Positions 8,801 to 14,936 of a DNA stretch of 20,044 nucleotides are shown in pieces. Made by a program: the position numbers and the translations under genes. Every line of letters starts with the position of its first letter. Position 1 is the stretch's first letter. The notes beneath the pieces were generated by a model. The model had not been told where the DNA came from. It was given only the letters and a program-made list of their open reading frames with translations, and ran no database searches. The stretch is from a bacterium (lineage in GTDB: Bacteria; Patescibacteriota; Microgenomatia; UBA1400; PJMF01): contig OMIS01000007.1 in assembly GCA_900299155.1 (NCBI GenBank), positions 1 to 20,044 of the forward strand. The letters run 5' to 3'.

Positions 8801-9217
8801 CAAGCGGCAATTGTTATCATTGTTATTCCATTTGCAGTGGCATCGGTGTTCTTATCCTTTGCATTATTTGGTACGCCATTATCATTTCCAGCGCTGATCG
8901 GTGTACTTTCACTCTTTGGTATTGTGGTGACCAACTCTATGTTTATCGTGGATAAAATTAATCTCAATAAAAAAGAGGGGATGACCTTTGAACATTCCAT
9001 CGCTGATGCAGGTGCAAGTAGATTAGAACCGATTATTTTGACTAAACTGTGTACCGTGTTTGGATTACTGCCAATCACCATTTCAGACCCGCTGTGGCGT
9101 GGTTTAGGCGGCGCAATTATCTCTGGAGTATTGGTGGCAAGTACAATTATGTTGCTCTTTATTCCCGTTTTATATTTCGAGTGGATGAAAGACGAAAAAG
9201 ACGTTACAATCTCCTAG
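5831..9217 (+). CDS. RND-superfamily efflux transporter (AcrB/HAE-like) with extra membrane insert
   Basis: This is a 1128-aa proton-driven exporter with the AcrB plan: TM1 near 35-53, a large outer loop to about 358, TM2-6 to about 514, TM7 near 632-651, a second outer loop, and TM8-12. The TM4 proton-relay pair is present in LGLLVDDTIVVV (Asp422, Asp423), and FFPKTNEDQVYVQLELPSGA follows TM7 as in AcrB. Two departures stand out. Between TM6 and TM7 about 90 residues (515-605) contain two more hydrophobic helices (about 522-541 and 544-561), predicting 14 segments. The TM10 Lys of AcrB is replaced in GIVVTNSMFIVD (Thr around 1034), as in several non-AcrB RND groups. It lies 21 bases after the adaptor gene and three before zwf. 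Substrate unknown. Confidence 0.92.
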   Translation: MKQNANKERGSYLDRLQFDPKLITGFVSSYIQNIRLVLLLVLTIVLVGLVSYLNLPKRLNPEVKIPIVTVISTLPGASPQDVETLVTTPLEDAVRGVQGIDQVNSVSQQNVSLVTVQFFSNIDREKAREDVKNALDSVVLPENASEPDIKALDFENVPIWQFALTSTGGVPDLMAAADDLKQQIEDIPQVDRVETTGIETQEVVVYLNPQKLAQYKINPLQVSQLIRSARNSFPAGTVQSATNTFTISIDRRVASVADIRNLQLTVGNQVVTLSEIASIQEQSVVNQQTTYIASAEKPATRSVVFSVYKTTAADITGTGDKVEALVDQFLRKSDGTVSVISILNTSEQIQEQFTDLLDEFSTTILLVMIVLFLFLGFRQALISSLTVPLTFLSAFFLMQLTGMTINFLSLFAFLLALGLLVDDTIVVVSAMTTYFKTGKFSPLETGILVWRDTIIPIWSTTLTTIWAFVPLLLASGIIGEFIKPIPIVVTVTMVSSTAIAVLITLPLMIVLLKPVIPARVITFLKLLLFIAALAVIVFLSFSTPVFIPILLLYFVCSFLLYRGGRTIWNQTKEKVGIIGKKVYSAAPSWVQRSVQFFRNSSDQGLVPIEPLAQKYERLILRVLARKSSRRKVIIAMIVYAVFSFALLPLGFVKNEFFPKTNEDQVYVQLELPSGATIQQTAVAGTQIVEKLRHIPEAEYVTAEIGRRAPSDTGSSALSNNANSAYFTVKLVEKENRNRTSTDIATALREEYKGYTQGDISIIEVSGGPPAGADVQITLLGDDLQQLEHYVTDVKKYLEAQPQITNVRTSVAESTSGIEFKPDYTKLAELNVSVDTVAGALRMYASGMPLDQIAFDPADTDKTAIVFKITPDVGTPEGLTQLQIATPDGRSIPLTALGEVRTKPNPSVVTHRNYKRSMTVSGAVIGGQSIPEANKKLLEYVQSIDFKSGYSWETGGVNEENAKSIQSILQAMLLSAVLIMITMVVQFGSFRQAAIVIIVIPFAVASVFLSFALFGTPLSFPALIGVLSLFGIVVTNSMFIVDKINLNKKEGMTFEHSIADAGASRLEPIILTKLCTVFGLLPITISDPLWRGLGGAIISGVLVASTIMLLFIPVLYFEWMKDEKDVTIS

Positions 9218-9220
9218 AAG

Positions 9221-10672
9221 ATGCAACCAATTGAACAAAGCTTAGCAATTTTTCTAGTTGGAGCCACTGGGGATCTTTCAAAAAAAAAGATTTTACCCGC
9301 GCTGTACCAGCTCTTCACGAAACAACTACTGCCTGAACATTTTTATCTCATCGGTTCCGCACGCAGTGCATTAAGCAGAGAACAGTTTCATGAGTTTGTA
9401 AAAAATTCTGTACAACCCACCCAAGAAGCGGCATGGGTAGAGTTTTGTAAGCATCTCTATTTTGTTTCAGCAGATGTTTCTACGCTTGATAGTTTCCAGC
9501 ATATCCGTGCGCTGTATGAGACACTTGAACAGTGTTCAAATCACTTGTGGTATGTTTCGACATTGCCGTCATTATATGTTGATGTGGCGCGTAATATAAA
9601 AAATGCCAATCTCCATACCACTGCCTATGGCTGGACTAAGTTTCTAATTGAAAAACCGTTTGGTACTGATCTTGAATCAGCACGAGTTTTGAATACAGAA
9701 CTGCTGCAAGTATTTGATGAAAAATCTATCTATCGTATCGATCACTTTTTGGGTAAAGAAACTGTTCAAAATTTGTTGGCGTTTCGATTTGCCAATGGGG
9801 CCTTTGAACACTTGTGGAACTGGAAGTTTGTAAAGTATGTGACCGTTACAGCGAGTGAAACAATAGGTGTGGCAGGTAGAACTGCATTCTATGATCAAAC
9901 TGGGGCGATCCGAGATATTTTCCAGAATCATATTTTGCAGATGATTGCGATGACATTGATGGAAGAGCCTGCCAGTTTGCAAGCACAACATATTGATATT
10001 CGCCGTCAAGAATTCTTACGTTCACTCCGACCATTGAGCCATAAAGTAATTGGTGAATCAGTGTCATTTGGACAGTACACCGCAGGTGTTATGCAGGGTA
10101 GTCGTGTCCCAGGATATCTTGAAGAAGTGGGCGTACCACAAAATTCAGTGACCGAAACCGCGATGGCATGCAGGTTGTTTGCTGATACAGATCGTTGGCA
10201 AAATGTGCCGATTTATGTCCGTTTTGGCAAAAGAATGGCGCGCAAACAAACCGAAATTTCGATTCATTTCAAAGAGCCATTTAATCAACTGGTGAAGCAG
10301 ATGAATGCGCAAACACACGGCAATGTTTTGACGCTTAAGATCGCACCGCATGAGGGAATTTTGTTCAAAATGTACGTCAAGGAGCCAGGACTCAAGCTGT
10401 CAGCCAAAGAAGTGCCGATGCGGTTTTATTACAAACATGCTTTCCAGATGGATTTAATTGAAGCCTACGTCAAGTTGATATATGATGCGATTCAAGGTGA
10501 TACAACGCTATTTCCGCATGCTAGAGGTATTGAGCAATCCTGGCAGTTTGTGCAGCCGCTGCTGGATTTCAAAACAGAAGCTGAGTTTATGCCAGAGCGC
10601 TATGCTGCAGGAAGTTGGGGACCTCGCGGCTTTGCAAAGTTGGTAGAAGATGATGGGAATCAGTGGGAGTAA
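9221..10672 (+). CDS. zwf: Glucose-6-phosphate 1-dehydrogenase
   Basis: The enzyme oxidises glucose 6-phosphate to 6-phosphogluconolactone with NAD(P)+, the entry step of the oxidative pentose phosphate pathway, in the cytoplasm. The 483-aa length is normal. The N-terminal Rossmann motif GATGDLSKKKILPALY (14-29), EKPFG (144-148), the substrate-binding RIDHFLGKE (172-180) and the catalytic-His context IFQNHILQM (His237) are all present. In the C-terminal half, VPIYVRFGKRM and the end SWGPRGFAKLV are typical. The start is three bases after the RND stop, so it is probably cotranscribed with the pump. No 6-phosphogluconolactonase or 6-phosphogluconate dehydrogenase gene is in the window, so the pathway cannot be completed from here. 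Confidence 0.96.
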   Translation: MQPIEQSLAIFLVGATGDLSKKKILPALYQLFTKQLLPEHFYLIGSARSALSREQFHEFVKNSVQPTQEAAWVEFCKHLYFVSADVSTLDSFQHIRALYETLEQCSNHLWYVSTLPSLYVDVARNIKNANLHTTAYGWTKFLIEKPFGTDLESARVLNTELLQVFDEKSIYRIDHFLGKETVQNLLAFRFANGAFEHLWNWKFVKYVTVTASETIGVAGRTAFYDQTGAIRDIFQNHILQMIAMTLMEEPASLQAQHIDIRRQEFLRSLRPLSHKVIGESVSFGQYTAGVMQGSRVPGYLEEVGVPQNSVTETAMACRLFADTDRWQNVPIYVRFGKRMARKQTEISIHFKEPFNQLVKQMNAQTHGNVLTLKIAPHEGILFKMYVKEPGLKLSAKEVPMRFYYKHAFQMDLIEAYVKLIYDAIQGDTTLFPHARGIEQSWQFVQPLLDFKTEAEFMPERYAAGSWGPRGFAKLVEDDGNQWE

Positions 10673-10676
10673 AGAT

Positions 10677-11090
10677 ATGAGAACAATCACCATCTGTAGC
10701 TCAATGCAGTTTAAAGCAGAAATTATAGCTGCAAAAGTAGAACTTGAATCACGAGGCTATACCGTACTTACTCCAGAACTTTCTGAAAAATCAAATGAGT
10801 ACCTGAGCTTACCGATAACAGAACAACGTGCTGTCAAACGTACGTTTATCAAAAATCACTTTAATCGTATCGCTGAGGCTGATGCCATTCTTGTGCTCAA
10901 TTATGAAAAGAAAAGTATTGGAGGCTATATTGGATCAAATACCTTGATGGAAATTGGGGTCGCAGCTAGTTTAGATAAAAAGATCTACCTGCTATATCCA
11001 CTCTATGAGCAAGGATGTAAAGAAGAAGTTATGGCTCTCGCAACTACCATACTAGATGGGAAACTTGCTACTTTGAACTTGTCCGAGTAG
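10677..11090 (+). CDS. Nucleoside 2-deoxyribosyltransferase-like protein
   Basis: This is a 137-aa alpha/beta protein with no membrane segment. It starts with a strand ending in ICSSMQF, followed by a helix and GYTVLTPEL. Later come AEADAILVLNYEK, a glycine-rich IGGYIGSNTLMEIGVAASLDKKIYLLYP, and an ending of short strands. The layout, and Glu92 in the TLMEIGVA motif, resemble the fold of nucleoside 2-deoxyribosyltransferases, in which the equivalent Glu is the nucleophile. A nucleotide-salvage or nucleotide-sensing role is therefore plausible, though catalysis is not shown. The ATG at 10677 is preferred over 10650, which would overlap zwf by 23 bases. It is preceded by GGGAG at a good distance, four bases after the zwf stop. 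The gene ends in tandem stops TAG TAG. It is the last gene of the pump-zwf run. Confidence 0.65.
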   Translation: MRTITICSSMQFKAEIIAAKVELESRGYTVLTPELSEKSNEYLSLPITEQRAVKRTFIKNHFNRIAEADAILVLNYEKKSIGGYIGSNTLMEIGVAASLDKKIYLLYPLYEQGCKEEVMALATTILDGKLATLNLSE

Positions 11091-11119
11091 TAGTATTTCG
11101 CTATTTTTTAATTTCAAGG

Positions 11120-11125
11120 TATACT
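11120..11125 (+). promoter_or_regulatory. -10 of a leaderless GTG-start gene
   Basis: TATACT ends eight bases before the GTG at 11134, the same spacing as at typA. A T-rich block lies upstream but no clear -35. There is no Shine-Dalgarno sequence, so translation would begin on the 5' end of the message. Confidence 0.45.
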
Positions 11126-11133
11126 ATCCTGAA

Positions 11134-11586
11134 GTGGACAATATACATATGCAGTTACCAATTCTAGCAAAGATAGTAGCATATATTTTACCCACTAGTT
11201 GGCAAACGAAACTACCTCTGTCTCATCTTGTTCTCAGAATTACTATAACCTTTCTCAGTTTTTGTATAATGGGATTTTCATACTTATACTCGCGTGTTGA
11301 TTTTTTAATTGCCCGCGATCTTTATCGATATTTTAGTGGTATGAATAACAGCCTCCATATGTTTAATTATTTCCCTGAAGTCAGACTATTCTTCTTTGTT
11401 TGCTTTATTTTGCTGGGCTTATTTTTAAGTTTTTATATAGACTACTTACAGCAAAGAAAAGAAAAATATAAAAAAACCGGCTATAGCATCTCTCTAGATA
11501 CGATAGTTGTGATTATTTTTGTGCTCGCACCAATTGTAAGATTATTGATACTTGAGCCACTGCTGCGTGAAGAGTTCTACCGTTAG
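11134..11586 (+). CDS. Small membrane protein of unknown function
   Basis: This is a 150-aa protein with three predicted membrane helices, near residues 31-50, 84-105 and 124-142. They are separated by a loop rich in Tyr, Arg and Phe (YSRVDFLIARDLYRYFSGMNN) and a basic loop (DYLQQRKEKYKKTGY). There are no catalytic-looking motifs and I do not recognise a family. The basic loop is presumably cytoplasmic. The GTG start is favoured by the TATACT eight bases before it; an internal ATG at 11149 is the alternative. It lies between the deoxyribosyltransferase-like gene and typA, with its own promoter-like sequence, so it may be a single-gene unit. Confidence 0.65.
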   Translation: MDNIHMQLPILAKIVAYILPTSWQTKLPLSHLVLRITITFLSFCIMGFSYLYSRVDFLIARDLYRYFSGMNNSLHMFNYFPEVRLFFFVCFILLGLFLSFYIDYLQQRKEKYKKTGYSISLDTIVVIIFVLAPIVRLLILEPLLREEFYR

Positions 11587-11606
11587 CTATTTCTCCTAAT
11601 CTGGGG

Positions 11607-11612
11607 TATAAT
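11607..11612 (+). promoter_or_regulatory. -10 of a leaderless typA
   Basis: A perfect TATAAT, preceded by four G residues, ends eight bases before the typA ATG at 11621. Initiation seven or eight bases after the hexamer would fall on the start codon. No Shine-Dalgarno sequence lies in the gap and no convincing -35 was found. The hexamer lies 20 bases after the preceding stop codon. Confidence 0.55.
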
Positions 11613-11620
11613 ATCCCCTT

Positions 11621-13441
11621 ATGCAAATTCGCAACATCGCAATCATCGCTCACGTCGACCATGGTAAGACTACTCTTGTGGATGGGATGTTGAAGCAAAC
11701 TCATACATTCCGTGATAACCAAGCTGAGATGAACCAGACTACAATTCTGGATTCCAACGAATTAGAGCGTGAACGCGGTATTACCATTTTGGCAAAAAAC
11801 ACTGCAGTTTTTTATAAGGATTACAAGATTAATATTATTGACACTCCAGGACACGCTGACTTCAGTGGTGAAGTGGAACGCGTCATTAACATGGCTGACG
11901 GTGCACTTTTGATCGTCGATGCTGCTGAAGGTCCGCTGCCACAAACTCGTTTTGTGCTGGAAAAAGCACTGGATCAAGGACTTAAAGTTATCGTTGTTAT
12001 TAACAAAATTGACCGCAAAGATGCAGACATTGATCGCGTTAAAGCTCAAGTGGAAGATTTATTCTTGCTCTTAGCTCGCCGTGATGAAGATTTGATGTTC
12101 CCAGTGGTCTACGCAGTAGCTCGTGAAGAAAAAGCTTGGGATATTTTGCCAAGTAGTCCCGAAGCTGAAGGTACCCTCGCTCCATTATTCGAAAAAATTA
12201 TTGCTGAAATTCCTGCTCCAAAAGCAGATACTACCAAGCCATTCAAGATGCTTGTTACCAACATTGACTTTGACGCGTTCAAAGGAATGTATGCAATCGG
12301 AAAAGTTCTGCAAGGAACTGTGCATGCTGGTGATAAAGTGGCAATAATGAATGAAGATGCTGTTGCTGAGTACCAAAATGTGAAGAGTGTCTTTACGAGT
12401 AAGGGCTTGGGACGTGTTGAAGTTCCAGAATCTACTGCAGGAGATATTATTGCATTGACTGGTTTACCAAATATTCAAATTGGTCAGACCTTAACAGATC
12501 CTACCGATTTAACTGGTATGCCAACTATCCGTATTACTGAACCTACACTGCGTATCGTGGTCAGTAACAACACTTCACCACTCGGTGGTAAAGAAGGTGA
12601 GTTCTGCACAATCCGCCAAGTTGAAGAGCGCTTGCTGAGAGAATTAAAAACCAACATTGGTTTACGCGTTGAACAAAATCCAAACGGTAGTGGTTTGATC
12701 GTTTCTGGTCGTGGAGAACTCCACTTAGCCATTCTCGTTGAAACAATGCGTCGTGAAGGATTTGAACTCGAAGTCGGTAAACCTCAAGTTATCTACAAAA
12801 CTGTAAATGGTGAGAAGCAAGAACCATATGAAGAGTTGACCGTAGAAATTGACCAAGAATACGTCGGAATTATCACTGAAGAGCTCGGCCGTCGTCGTGC
12901 TGAGATGCTTGATACCTTCACCAACGCTCGTGGTATTTCTAGAATGGTGTATAAAATTTCTAGTAACAACTTACTAGGGTTCCGTTCAAAGATTATCAGT
13001 AAAACTCGCGGCAATGGTTTATTTGCCGCTCGTTTCCTGGGTTATGAATCCATGGGTGTGAATGCTCGTCAGCTCCGTAATGGTGCGATGATCGCCACTG
13101 AACTGGGTCAAGTTACTGCCTATGGTCTCGAACCAGCTCAACATCATGGTGATACTTTTGTGGGACCTGGTGAAATGGTTTATGAAGGTATGATTATTGG
13201 TTTGAACAACCGCCAAGAAGATATCGATATCAATATTTGTAAAATTAAAAAATCTACCAACGTTCGTGCTGCAGCTGCAGACATGGGTATCCAGCTCGCT
13301 CCTCCTATGAAGTTAAGTCTTGAGCAGATGCTCGACTTCATTGAAGATGACGAGTTATTGGAAATCACTCCAAAATCACTGCGTTTGCGCAAGAAGATTT
13401 TACAAAAAACCCTTCGCAACAAGCCAAATAACAATCGTTAA
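11621..13441 (+). CDS. typA: Ribosome-associated translational GTPase TypA/BipA
   Basis: This GTPase of the elongation-factor family binds the ribosome and supports 50S assembly and growth under stress. At 606 aa the length is normal. The GTPase motifs are complete: AHVDHGKT (10-17), RGITI (52-56), DTPGHADFSGEVERV (74-88) and NKID (128-131). They are followed by the EF-G-like domains with TPLGGKEG-type sequence (SNNTSPLGGKEG), SGRGELHLAIL, and the TypA-specific C-terminal domain with RRAEML, RGNGLFAARFLGYE and INICKIKKSTNVRAAAAD. The last motif separates TypA from LepA and EF-G. The start agrees with the family and with a TATAAT eight bases upstream. It is followed by 66 bases without a clear terminator. 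Its base composition and codon use look richer in C-ending codons than its neighbours, as expected for a well-expressed gene (by eye). Confidence 0.97.
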   Translation: MQIRNIAIIAHVDHGKTTLVDGMLKQTHTFRDNQAEMNQTTILDSNELERERGITILAKNTAVFYKDYKINIIDTPGHADFSGEVERVINMADGALLIVDAAEGPLPQTRFVLEKALDQGLKVIVVINKIDRKDADIDRVKAQVEDLFLLLARRDEDLMFPVVYAVAREEKAWDILPSSPEAEGTLAPLFEKIIAEIPAPKADTTKPFKMLVTNIDFDAFKGMYAIGKVLQGTVHAGDKVAIMNEDAVAEYQNVKSVFTSKGLGRVEVPESTAGDIIALTGLPNIQIGQTLTDPTDLTGMPTIRITEPTLRIVVSNNTSPLGGKEGEFCTIRQVEERLLRELKTNIGLRVEQNPNGSGLIVSGRGELHLAILVETMRREGFELEVGKPQVIYKTVNGEKQEPYEELTVEIDQEYVGIITEELGRRRAEMLDTFTNARGISRMVYKISSNNLLGFRSKIISKTRGNGLFAARFLGYESMGVNARQLRNGAMIATELGQVTAYGLEPAQHHGDTFVGPGEMVYEGMIIGLNNRQEDIDINICKIKKSTNVRAAAADMGIQLAPPMKLSLEQMLDFIEDDELLEITPKSLRLRKKILQKTLRNKPNNNR

Positions 13442-13507
13442 TTTCCATTCAACGAACTTATTAGTATGCGTCTAGAAAAGTCTGCAACTATTTTGTATGC
13501 TTAGTGC

Positions 13508-14152
13508 ATGACACGTTGGGTACAGATAAATCTGATTCTATTTTTAACTATTATTGCGCTGGCTCTCTTTACTCGATTATTCAGTACATCTCCCCCAGCT
13601 GTGCCGACTACTACAGCTACACCACTTGCCACTTCTATGCCAGTTGGATCTCCTGCAGCGATACCTTCGCAAACTCCTGCCACGACCAGTGCCATAAGTG
13701 ATCCAGCGGTTTTGGGTAGCTCGATTGTGACTGATGATCAGCGAAATCTAGCGGAGCTGACACGGTATGAAAGTAACAAACTGTCATTTATGACCATGCT
13801 CCCAACTAATTATGTTATTTCAAATGATGTGCTGAGTTATAAGCCTGCAAAAGATGAAGAAGTTTCACAACATACGAAATCTGGATCTGCTGCAAATGGC
13901 ACAACCGCGATCCCTGCTACCGCACGGTGTAACTTCACTAAAGTTTTAGCGGCAAATATACAGCAGCCAGGTCCCAGTTTAGAGGGACTTGATCTCCCAC
14001 TGGTCTCTCTAGTGAACACAACAGATCAAATCGAGAAAATATACTTGGTACGCACTGAAGAGAACACGCCCAAACTCGAAGTGCACTGTACTGCCGATTG
14101 GCCAGCGACTGAAGCATTTTATACAATTTTGCGCTCGATCAGATTTTTGTAA
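13508..14152 (+). CDS. Membrane-anchored or secreted protein of unknown function
   Basis: This is a 214-aa protein with one N-terminal hydrophobic helix (about 6-24) after a short charged start, so it is anchored or exported. A low-complexity linker rich in Pro, Thr, Ser and Ala (about 28-68) follows, then a folded-looking domain to the end. Two Cys (near 142 and 197) could form a disulfide outside the cell. There is no lipobox and I do not recognise the C-terminal domain. A weak -10-like TATGCT (13496-13501) is six bases before the ATG. It lies between typA and the convergent fur gene, 18 bases from the latter's end. The linker length suggests the domain is held away from the membrane, within or beyond the cell wall. 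Confidence 0.7.
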   Translation: MTRWVQINLILFLTIIALALFTRLFSTSPPAVPTTTATPLATSMPVGSPAAIPSQTPATTSAISDPAVLGSSIVTDDQRNLAELTRYESNKLSFMTMLPTNYVISNDVLSYKPAKDEEVSQHTKSGSAANGTTAIPATARCNFTKVLAANIQQPGPSLEGLDLPLVSLVNTTDQIEKIYLVRTEENTPKLEVHCTADWPATEAFYTILRSIRFL

Positions 14153-14170
14153 GCATTGTTTAGAACACAC

Positions 14171-14527
14171 TTATCTGCATTCTTTGCAGACCCCAAAAAA
14201 AGTAACATGATGATGGTCAATAGAGTACCCAGGAATTCTCACGGGTTTATCAAGTTTACAGGTCACCGCAGCAATTTTGCCACAAACAGTACAAACTACA
14301 TGATCATGGTGATGATCTTGAAGTTCGTAACTTGCTTCACTGCCAGTGAAATCATGGCGACAAATTTTTTCTGTTTCAAGTAATTTTTCAATACTGCGAT
14401 ACACACTGGTTTTGTTATATGCAGCACCAGATTCGGCGAGTTGCTTGAGGACATCTTGTACGGTGAGAAGATGGTGCTCTCCAAGAAGTTCAATAATTTT
14501 CTGAGAAAGAATGTCTGGTTTTGCCAT
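14171..14527 (-). CDS. Fur-family metal-dependent transcription regulator
   Basis: This is a 118-aa protein with the Fur layout. The N-terminal winged helix includes LTVQDVLKQLAESGAAYNKTSVYRSIEKLLE (21-51). A C-terminal metal and dimer domain has HHHDHVVCTVCGKI (72-85) and ends GVCKEC. Cys79/Cys82 and Cys114/Cys117 form the usual four-Cys structural zinc site, and the His cluster belongs to the sensing site. It is shorter than E. coli Fur (148 aa) but normal for compact family members. Sequence alone does not separate Fur, Zur and PerR. It is divergent from csoR across 81 bases, so it may regulate, or be controlled alongside, the copper operon. The ATG at 14527 is supported by TACAAT seven bases upstream. 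Confidence 0.9.
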   Translation of the reverse strand: MAKPDILSQKIIELLGEHHLLTVQDVLKQLAESGAAYNKTSVYRSIEKLLETEKICRHDFTGSEASYELQDHHHDHVVCTVCGKIAAVTCKLDKPVRIPGYSIDHHHVTFFGVCKECR

Positions 14528-14534
14528 GCTTACT

Positions 14535-14540
14535 ATTGTA
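14535..14540 (-). promoter_or_regulatory. -10 of a leaderless fur-family gene
   Basis: On the minus strand TACAAT ends seven bases before the ATG at 14527. No ribosome binding site is present in the gap. No -35 of good match was found. This promoter and that of csoR face away from each other within 81 bases. Confidence 0.45.
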
Positions 14541-14581
14541 CCAGATTAAAAAACTGCATATTGTGCAGGATTTTCAGTGGG

Positions 14582-14609
14582 TATACTATATCCCTAGTAG
14601 GGGGATATA
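14582..14609 (+). promoter_or_regulatory. csoR promoter -10 and CsoR operator
   Basis: TATACT (14582-14587) is followed by an inverted repeat. The left arm is ATATCCC (14588-14594), the centre TAGTAGG (14595-14601) and the right arm GGGATAT (14602-14608). Flanking T14587 and A14609 extend the arms to eight pairs. The C run, short AT centre and G run match known CsoR operators, which have a GC-tract palindrome of about this size. The repeat covers the expected transcription start and ends at the csoR ATG, so bound CsoR would block initiation: autorepression relieved by Cu+. That follows from family knowledge; binding here is inferred. Confidence 0.75.
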
Positions 14610-14881
14610 TGGCATATCGGCCACAAGATACGAAAGAGAGAATAGTACATCGATTAAAAATTGCTCAAGGTCATCTCAAAAAAGTGCTGACTATGGTGGA
14701 GCAAGATGCATACTGCATTGACGTCATTCACCAGTCTCAGGCTGTGCAAAAAGCACTAAAGGAAGTAGATGCAGTTGTCTTAGAAAATCATCTGCACTGT
14801 TGTGTGAAAGATGCACTACAAAATGGGAATCATGAACAAGCAGTCGCAGAAGTAATGGAAATTTTTAAGAAAAATAAGTAA
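14609..14881 (+). CDS. csoR: CsoR, copper-sensing transcriptional repressor
   Basis: This is a 90-aa all-helical DUF156-family repressor. Cu+ binding releases it from DNA. The three copper ligands of the family are in place: Cys36 (AYCIDV), and His61 and Cys65 in ENHLHCCV (the H-x3-C spacing), plus an additional Cys64. The N-terminal ERIVHRLKIAQGHLKKVLTMVEQ matches the DNA-contact and oligomer helix. The full set of copper ligands distinguishes it from the nickel and formaldehyde branches (RcnR, FrmR). An in-frame ORF opens at 14441, but the family starts at MAYRPQDTKERI, and the operator ends exactly there. It is the first gene of the copper operon; copA begins 55 bases downstream. Confidence 0.95.
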   Translation: MAYRPQDTKERIVHRLKIAQGHLKKVLTMVEQDAYCIDVIHQSQAVQKALKEVDAVVLENHLHCCVKDALQNGNHEQAVAEVMEIFKKNK

Positions 14882-14893
14882 TGGGAGGTGTGT

Positions 14894-14920
14894 ATGCAGA
14901 ATGACTTCCCAAGCCTATAA
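14894..14920 (+). CDS. Possible nine-codon leader ORF upstream of copA
   Basis: GGGAGG (14883-14888) sits five bases before an ATG that opens MQNDFPSL followed by TAA. It ends 16 bases before the copA start. This is the strongest Shine-Dalgarno match near any ATG in the copper operon, while copA itself has none visible. Ribosomes ending here could reinitiate at copA, or the peptide could be a regulatory leader. Too short to judge by coding signal, so this is a proposal only. Confidence 0.3.
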   Translation: MQNDFPSL

Positions 14921-14936
14921 GCACTAATACAAAACA

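Noticed and set aside
13442..13507. Search for a typA terminator
   Set aside because: No stem of five or more pairs followed by T residues was found in the 66-base gap, so read-through into the next gene is possible.
14173..14189. Perfect inverted repeat TCTGCA-N5-TGCAGA between the convergent unknown gene and fur
   Set aside because: It lies within the fur coding end, where the Cys codons of the C-K-E-C motif create the symmetry, and no T tract follows on either strand.
14441..14608. An N-terminal extension of CsoR by 56 residues
   Set aside because: The family begins at MAYRPQDTKERI, the extension overlaps the divergent fur gene, and the operator and -10 lie inside it.
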